DNA of 64,000 nt from Tolypeutes matacus. Taxonomy: Eukaryota; Chordata; Mammalia; Cingulata; Chlamyphoridae. The notes beneath the pieces are model-generated. The model was not told the origin of the DNA, made no database searches, and saw only the letters and a program-made list of their open reading frames with translations. Positions 58,786 through 64,000 of the stretch are shown one piece after another (position 1 is the stretch's first letter; each line of letters opens with the position of its first letter). The DNA is taken from positions 36,693,907-36,757,906 of the forward strand of contig JAKSZT010053764.1 of NCBI GenBank assembly GCA_026826555.1, in the 5' to 3' direction. The position numbers and the translations under genes are program-made.

Positions 58786-59013
58786 TTAGTATGTTGCATT
58801 TTCATTTTCATTTGCCTGAAGATATTTCCTAATTTCACTTCTGATTTCCTTTTTAACCCATTGGTTGGTTATGTTATTTAATTTCCACATATCTGTGAAA
58901 TTTCCATTTCTCCCTCTGTTATTGATTTCTACCTTCATTCCATTGTTGTTGGAGAATATACATGGTATGATTTCAATATTTTTGAATTTATTGAGACCTG
59001 TTTTGTGACCCAA
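58786..59013 (-). pseudogene. L1 ORF2 endonuclease C-terminal remnant, active-site residues lost
   Basis: The 75-codon frame has EIIPCIFSNNNGMKVEIN, then FTDMWKLNNITNQWVKKEI and EIRKYLQANENENATY, the end of the L1 endonuclease domain and the start of the linker. In active L1 endonucleases the SDH triad of this region supplies catalytic aspartate and histidine. Here the corresponding triad reads SNN, so both are replaced and the copy could not have nicked DNA in its present form. Confidence 0.85.
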
Positions 59014-59876
59014 AATATGGTCTATCCTGAAGAATGATCCATGTGCACTTGAGAAGAAAGTATATTCTGTTTTTTTTTTTTTGGGGCGGGGTGGTTCAGT
59101 GTTCTAAATATTTCTATTACATCTAGTTGGCTTAGTGCGTCATTAAAGTCCTATACATACTTATTTATCTTCTGACTAGATCTATTATCCATTATTAAGA
59201 GTAGTATGTTAAAGTCTCCTACCATTAATGTAGAATCACGAATTTTTCCCTTCAAAATGTCAGTATTTCCTTTATATATTTTGGGTATCTGCTGTTACCT
59301 GCATATATATTTACAATTTCAGAACTTTCTGTTGACTTGACCCCTTTATCAGTATAATGACCATCTTTCTCCCACCTAACTGTTTTTTACTTCAAGTCCA
59401 TTTTATCTGATAATAGTATAGCCACCCCAGCTCTGTTTTGGTTACTACTAGCATGGTATATATTTTTCCATCCTTTCACCTTATGTCTACTTCTACCTGT
59501 GAATTTAAGATGAATCTCTTAGAGATATCATATAGTTGGGCCATGCAGTTTTATACAGTCTGCCAATCTCTGCCTTTTGACTGAAGTGGTTAATCCATTT
59601 ATATTTAAAGTCACTACTGATAATTCAGGACTTTCTTCTGCCATTTTGCTATTTAGCCTTTGTATGTCATACTTTTTTCGTCACTCACTTCCATTAATTC
59701 CTATTTTTATATTTATTTGCTTTTTCATGTTGTACCATATTGAGTGGTTTCTCAATTTTATCTGGATATATTTTTCATTTATTTTCCTTAAGGTTACCAT
59801 GGGGCTGAAACTTAATATCCTAAATATATAACAATCTTATTTGGTTTGACACCAACTTAACTTCATAGCATGCACG

Positions 59877-60323
59877 TGATGGTTAGGCTAATGTGTCAAC
59901 TCGGCCAGGTAATTGCGTCCAGGTGTTAGGTCTAGCAAGCCCTGGGCTAATTGTAATACAAGAGCATTTATGGACTTCGATCACCAGTGAGTTTACTGCA
60001 TGGATGACTGATTACATCTGCATCAATCAGGGAGATTGCATCAGCAATGGGTGATGCTTTTATCCAATCAGTTGACTGCCTTAAAAGGGGAAGTGATTTC
60101 AACATTCAGAGTGAATTTCCCAGCTCGTCTTTGGACAGTCAACTTCTCCCAGAAACTCATCAAGGACTCATTGGACTTTCATCAGAGCCCCTGGTTTGCA
60201 GCTTGCCTGCAGAATCTGGACTTGTGCATCTTCATGGTCATGTGAGAAACTCTTATAAAATCTCATATTATTGACAGATATCTCCTGTTGATTCTGTTTC
60301 CCAACAGAACCCTGACTAATACA
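59877..60323 (+). mobile_element. ERVL-like (MLT2-type) solo LTR inside the host L1
   Basis: It starts TGATGGTTAGGCTAATGTGT, followed by CAACTCGGCCAGGTAATTG, and ends GTTGATTCTGTTTCCCAACA, then AACCCTGACTAATACA, so TG...CA termini are present. ATGCAC occurs on both sides (59870-59875 and 60324-60329), consistent with a target duplication of 5-6 bases. L1 antisense sequence continues across it. The family assignment rests on the CCCTGACTAATACA terminus and GTGTCAACTYGGCCAGG opening. Confidence 0.75.
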
Positions 60324-60704
60324 ATGCACATAAACTTTTCCTATACCCCTTTATTCCCCCACCATTTTTGTACCTGTTACACTTACATTCTTGTGCATTG
60401 TATGTCCAAAAACATGGATTTATCTTTACTTTTTATGCATTTGCATTTTAGTACCTGTAGGAATTAAGAAGTGGAGTTTCATACCAAACAATACAATACA
60501 ATAATACTGGCATTGATAATTACCCAAAATTGTTACCTTTATGCCAGTTCTTTATTTCTTTATGCTGCTTTGAATCACTGTTTAGTGTCCTTTCTTTTCA
60601 GTCTGAAGAACTCCCTTCAGCATTACTTGCAGAGCAGGTTTGGTGGTGAGGAACTCTTTCAGCTTTTGTTTATCTGAGAATGTCTTTCGAAAAAAAAAAA
60701 AATC

Positions 60705-60905
60705 TCACTGGGTATAAAATTCTTGGTTGGCAGTTGTTTCTTTCAGCACATTAAGTATTTCATCCCAATGTCTTCTTGCCTTCGTGGTTTCTAATGAGAA
60801 ACCAGCATTCAATCTAATTTGGATTCCTTTATATGTAACACTTTGCTTATCTCTTGCAGCTTTCAGAATTCTCTCTTTGTCCTTCACATTCGACAGTGTA
60901 ATCAA
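60705..60905 (-). pseudogene. L1 ORF1 C-terminal domain remnant
   Basis: The 66-codon frame has NVKDKERILKAARDKQSVTY, then KGIQIRLNAGFS and ARRHWDEILNVLKE, the L1 ORF1 C-terminal nucleic-acid-binding domain almost in full. It fixes the orientation of the host L1 (ORF1 to the right of ORF2, hence minus strand). The rest of ORF1 is out of frame. Confidence 0.9.
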
Positions 60906-62555
60906 TATAAGATGGGGTATATTTTCTTCATGTTTAGCCTGTTTGGTGTTTTCTGAGATTCTTAGATGTGCATATTTACATCTTTTGCTAAGTTTGGGAA
61001 GTGGTCATCATTTCTTTGACTATTCCTTCTGCCCCTTTCTCTCTTTCTATTACTTCTGGGACTCCCATAATACATATGCTGGTGCATTTGACTGCATCCC
61101 ATTGCTGTTTTGGGCTATTGTTCATTTTTAGTATTTCTTTTTTTCTTGCTGCTCCTCACCCTGACACCTTTCAAATGTCTTGTCTTCAAATTCACTGATT
61201 CTTTCTTCTGCCAGCTCCAATTTGCTCTTGAAACTCTTCTGGGCATTTTTCATTTCAGTTATTGTAATCTTCAACTCCAGTAGTTATGTTTGGTTTCTTT
61301 TTAAAATTTCTCTATATTAGTCCTACATATTGCACAGTCATTGTTTTCTTGATATCCTTTAGGTCTTTCTCTGTACTTCCCTTCATCTCCTTGAGGATTT
61401 TTAAGATTACAGTTTTACAGGCTTTGTTTGGTATGTATACATTCTCATCTTCTTTTTTGTTTTTTACTGTAGTTTTATTCTCTTCTTTTCAATGGGTCAT
61501 CATTTCCTGTTTCTTTGTCTTGTACTTTTTTGTTGTATGCTATACATTTTAATGTTTTTAAATGTTAACTCTGGGATTTATTCCCTGAGATGTCTATTTC
61601 TTGGTTTTCTAACCAGCTGGTGATAAGACAGAAAATTTTCTTGAGCTTCAGCCATCCTATCAGGAAGATCTGCCCAAGGAAATGCCCTGTGCAGGGCTTT
61701 CCCTGTCTTTCTGGGCCTCTGACTTCTCTTGGGCTTTTGCTTGTTAATTGTTTTGAAGTTCCCCTATTTATTGATGTTTGGTTGTCCTGTTTCCCAGGAG
61801 ACAGACCTTCCTTTCCTGTGTGCTTGAAGCCAGTAGGACTTTGTCCCAGACTTTGCCTCTATGGTTTTTTACACTTTCATTGTCTCTAGCTGCTTTTGCC
61901 TAGAGGGCAAATTCTGGGAGAGGGTCACCCTAGAGAGGACTTTCCCAAGGCAGTATTTCCTAGCCACAAAAGGGGCATTGGTTGGCTTCAAAGTGCCCTG
62001 GGGAGGGGAACAGGAATGCCACCAAAAGCTTTTCTGATAGCTCCCCAAAGCTGAGTTTTCTGGCCTGCCCAACAATTGCAGCCCTTCAGCTAACTGTTCC
62101 CGATAGCCCTAAGGAAGCTGCCTCTGCCCTTGTCCAGGAAGGGTTGAAACAATGGCTGCTCCTGCCTTTCTCTGGGGCATGGTTGAAGCAATGGCAGCCA
62201 TCAGAGTCAGGCCCACAGCAATCCAAATTTGCTAATCAAAATCTTTGATCAGTGATTGGCTATGCCTAACCCTCTTCTTGGGGAAGAGGATTTTTATGTG
62301 CCTTTCTGTCACCAGCAATCTAGCCAGGGGCTGGACCCTGCAGTGGCCTGCCATACAGAGAGAGCAATATACTGTTCTTTACCATAGTTTATCAGCCTCC
62401 TCCTCTCACTCTATCATGGATGCTGTACAGTGTTCTTCTGTCTCTGAAGTTTCAAAATTGTTGTTTCAGACTGTTTCTGCCCAGTCAATAGTTATTTGGG
62501 TGGAAGGACTGAGTCCTGGAACTCCCTACTTTGCTATCTTTCCTGGAAGGTTTTT

Positions 62556-64000
62556 TTGTTTCTTTGTTTCTTTGTTTGTTTGCTTAATTACAGCAAGTAC
62601 CACTGTTTTAACAAATACATTTGGCTTCTTTTTCATGACTCAGTAGGGTCAAAATCTATTGTAGAGATGAAAGGTGAAAAAGTGATCTGAGAAACAACAA
62701 ATCCATCCTTATATCCCATTCAATTACCTTCTCTAGAGATAAATATTAATTTATCGGCTTGAATAAGAATTAGAGAAGCTGTATAGGTCCTCCAAGATTC
62801 CTTGTTGAACTTCTTTGTTTCAAGTTTTGGCAATATTTTGACTAAGTCATGGGCAAAAGAGAATTTGGAGTTTGAACTCTCTGATTTGTAAAATTCTTAG
62901 ATAATTGCTCATTGTTCCACAGTAATTATGTAGTAAGTTGAATTGCTGCCAATTAAAAATTAAATTTTGCCAAGCCCATTTCTAAAAACCCGTATCTACT
63001 AGCCCAGAGCAAGTAACTATAAAGTATAAACACTTTAGTAATGCTTAAAGATGGTGAAATCAAATTGATTAGGCCTCATCAGAGGCACATTTTACAATAA
63101 TTTCTATAGAAAACCCACTACAGTTTAATGGGAACTGTAGGAATAATTATCAAACTTTGGGTATCTCAGGCAAAGAAAATGGAAAGCTCTATGCTACCAA
63201 AATGAGATTCAGATGTCTCGATTTTATCTAATCTCTAAGGGGTATGTGTGTGTGTGTGTGTGTGTGTGTATGTATGGAGAGAGAGAGAGAGACAAGGCAT
63301 GAGAAAGAGAACTATAAATAGAGAAATTGGTAGAAACAATAGAGTTAATCTTCCTTCAAGACATTAGCAAAAATCACTTCAGAATTATATTTAACAGATC
63401 ACTCAAATTGACTTCTAAATTTACTCCAGCAATACCTGCAAACAATTTCTTAAGCCAGAATATTGCAATATCCATTTTTGTCAGAGTTTATAAAATCTCA
63501 TGAGGTTTTAAAAAGCTCATTAACTAACAGAGTTGCACTAGATTTGTAGAATCACTAAGAAAATAAAATCCCCTAGTGTTTAACTAGCAAATTGTACTTG
63601 ATAATTGGTTCTTTGTAAATTGCACTTTGATGGACCTTGTTCACTGCTGATTTGATAGAGAGTATATATATGTGTGTGTATATGCATCAATTAAAAAAAT
63701 TCAATGTCTATATATTTATACCATGAATTAGCTAAAATTCTATGTTTTCCAGTCACAGTAACTTTTAAAATAAAACAAGGTTATATATCACTCAAGTTGA
63801 CATCTCATATAAAAGCATGTTTTTTAAATATTTGGATGCTTATTATTTCTTCTCTTGAGCTTTTATTTTGAACAGTTAACTTCCTGGTAAAAAAGCCAAA
63901 CCCAATGGACTGGGTTACTGTGAATGAAGAGGACCTGACTAAATTTTCCTCAGGATACACCTAATTCTATTGTGAAATCTTGATATGATTACTAGGGATT
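62556..64000. other. No gene recognised
   Basis: AT-rich, apparently unique DNA up to the window edge with a (TTTG)-rich patch at 62550-62582 and the microsatellite at 63244. No coding or RNA signal seen. Confidence 0.45.
63244..63292. repeat. (TG)n followed by (GA)n microsatellite
   Basis: About thirteen TG units (63244-63270) are followed by TATGTATG and eight GA units (63277-63292). A compound tract likely to be length-variable. Confidence 0.95.

Larger units (their letters stand above)
55686..62555 (-). mobile_element. Host L1, near full length, antisense, with two further insertions
   Basis: Continuing from the piece at 50853-51023, the element runs backwards through 3' UTR (to about 56550), ORF2 (about 56.55-59.85 kb; RT and endonuclease in antisense), the inter-ORF and ORF1 region (about 60.35-61.55 kb) and a 5' UTR ending near TTTGCTATCTTTCCTGGAAG at 62535-62555. 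Excluding the SINE at 55956 and the LTR at 59877 it amounts to about 6.2 kb, close to complete L1 length. Both ORFs are broken throughout. No convincing flanking duplication found at its outer ends. Confidence 0.85.

Overview
The window looks like nuclear DNA from an armadillo (Xenarthra, Cingulata; Dasypus-like). The diagnostic evidence is a set of tRNA-derived SINEs with the armadillo DAS-SINE layout: a tRNA-like head with A and B boxes, a second tRNA-like unit, then a GA/CAGACA-rich tail ending in (ATAAA)n and TCTTTT. L1 elements sharing one distinctive 3' UTR sit alongside them, with ordinary eutherian MIR, MLT1-type LTR and hAT-like fragments. The species call is inference from repeat families; no gene identifies it.

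I find no protein-coding exon, tRNA gene, rRNA gene or CpG island that I can defend. The open frames are short. The longest (about 500 bases on + near 52.7-53.2 kb) is the antisense of L1 ORF2, and the only recognisable protein similarity is to L1 ORF1 and ORF2 remnants full of stops and frameshifts. The window is best read as AT-rich intergenic or intronic DNA. No new gene system is visible; the interest lies in the retrotransposon archaeology and a few candidate regulatory sites.

Layout. 0-10 kb: mostly single-copy DNA, a 3' L1 fragment with degenerate target-site duplications (TSDs), one two-unit SINE, and four same-strand solo LTRs of one retrovirus-like family, three of them within 2.8 kb. 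10-25 kb: old L1 pieces, MIR and hAT-like fragments, a SINE with a perfect 14-base TSD, and a strong CTCF-like motif. 25-28 kb: an L1 tail with an apparent 5' inversion, an armadillo-type L1 3' UTR, and an LTR split by a SINE. 28.6-32.6 kb: repeat-poor DNA. 33-38.6 kb: a solo LTR, a pentanucleotide array, an old L1 split by an MLT1-type LTR, and an L1 tail. 38.6-43 kb: mostly unique DNA, a second CTCF-like core facing the first, and a MIR split by a SINE. 43.3-45.9 kb: a 5'-truncated L1 with TSDs, itself interrupted by a retrocopied transcript end with a perfect 14-base TSD. 46-50.8 kb: mostly unique DNA. 50.85-62.55 kb: a three-level nest, in which a near full-length minus-strand L1 carries a 5'-inverted L1 in its 3' UTR (13-base TSD), a two-unit SINE and an ERVL-like LTR, and the inserted L1 carries its own young SINE. 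62.6-64 kb: unique DNA with a (TG)n microsatellite.

Nothing here forms a pathway. The elements relate by order of insertion, which TSDs and nesting let one read directly.
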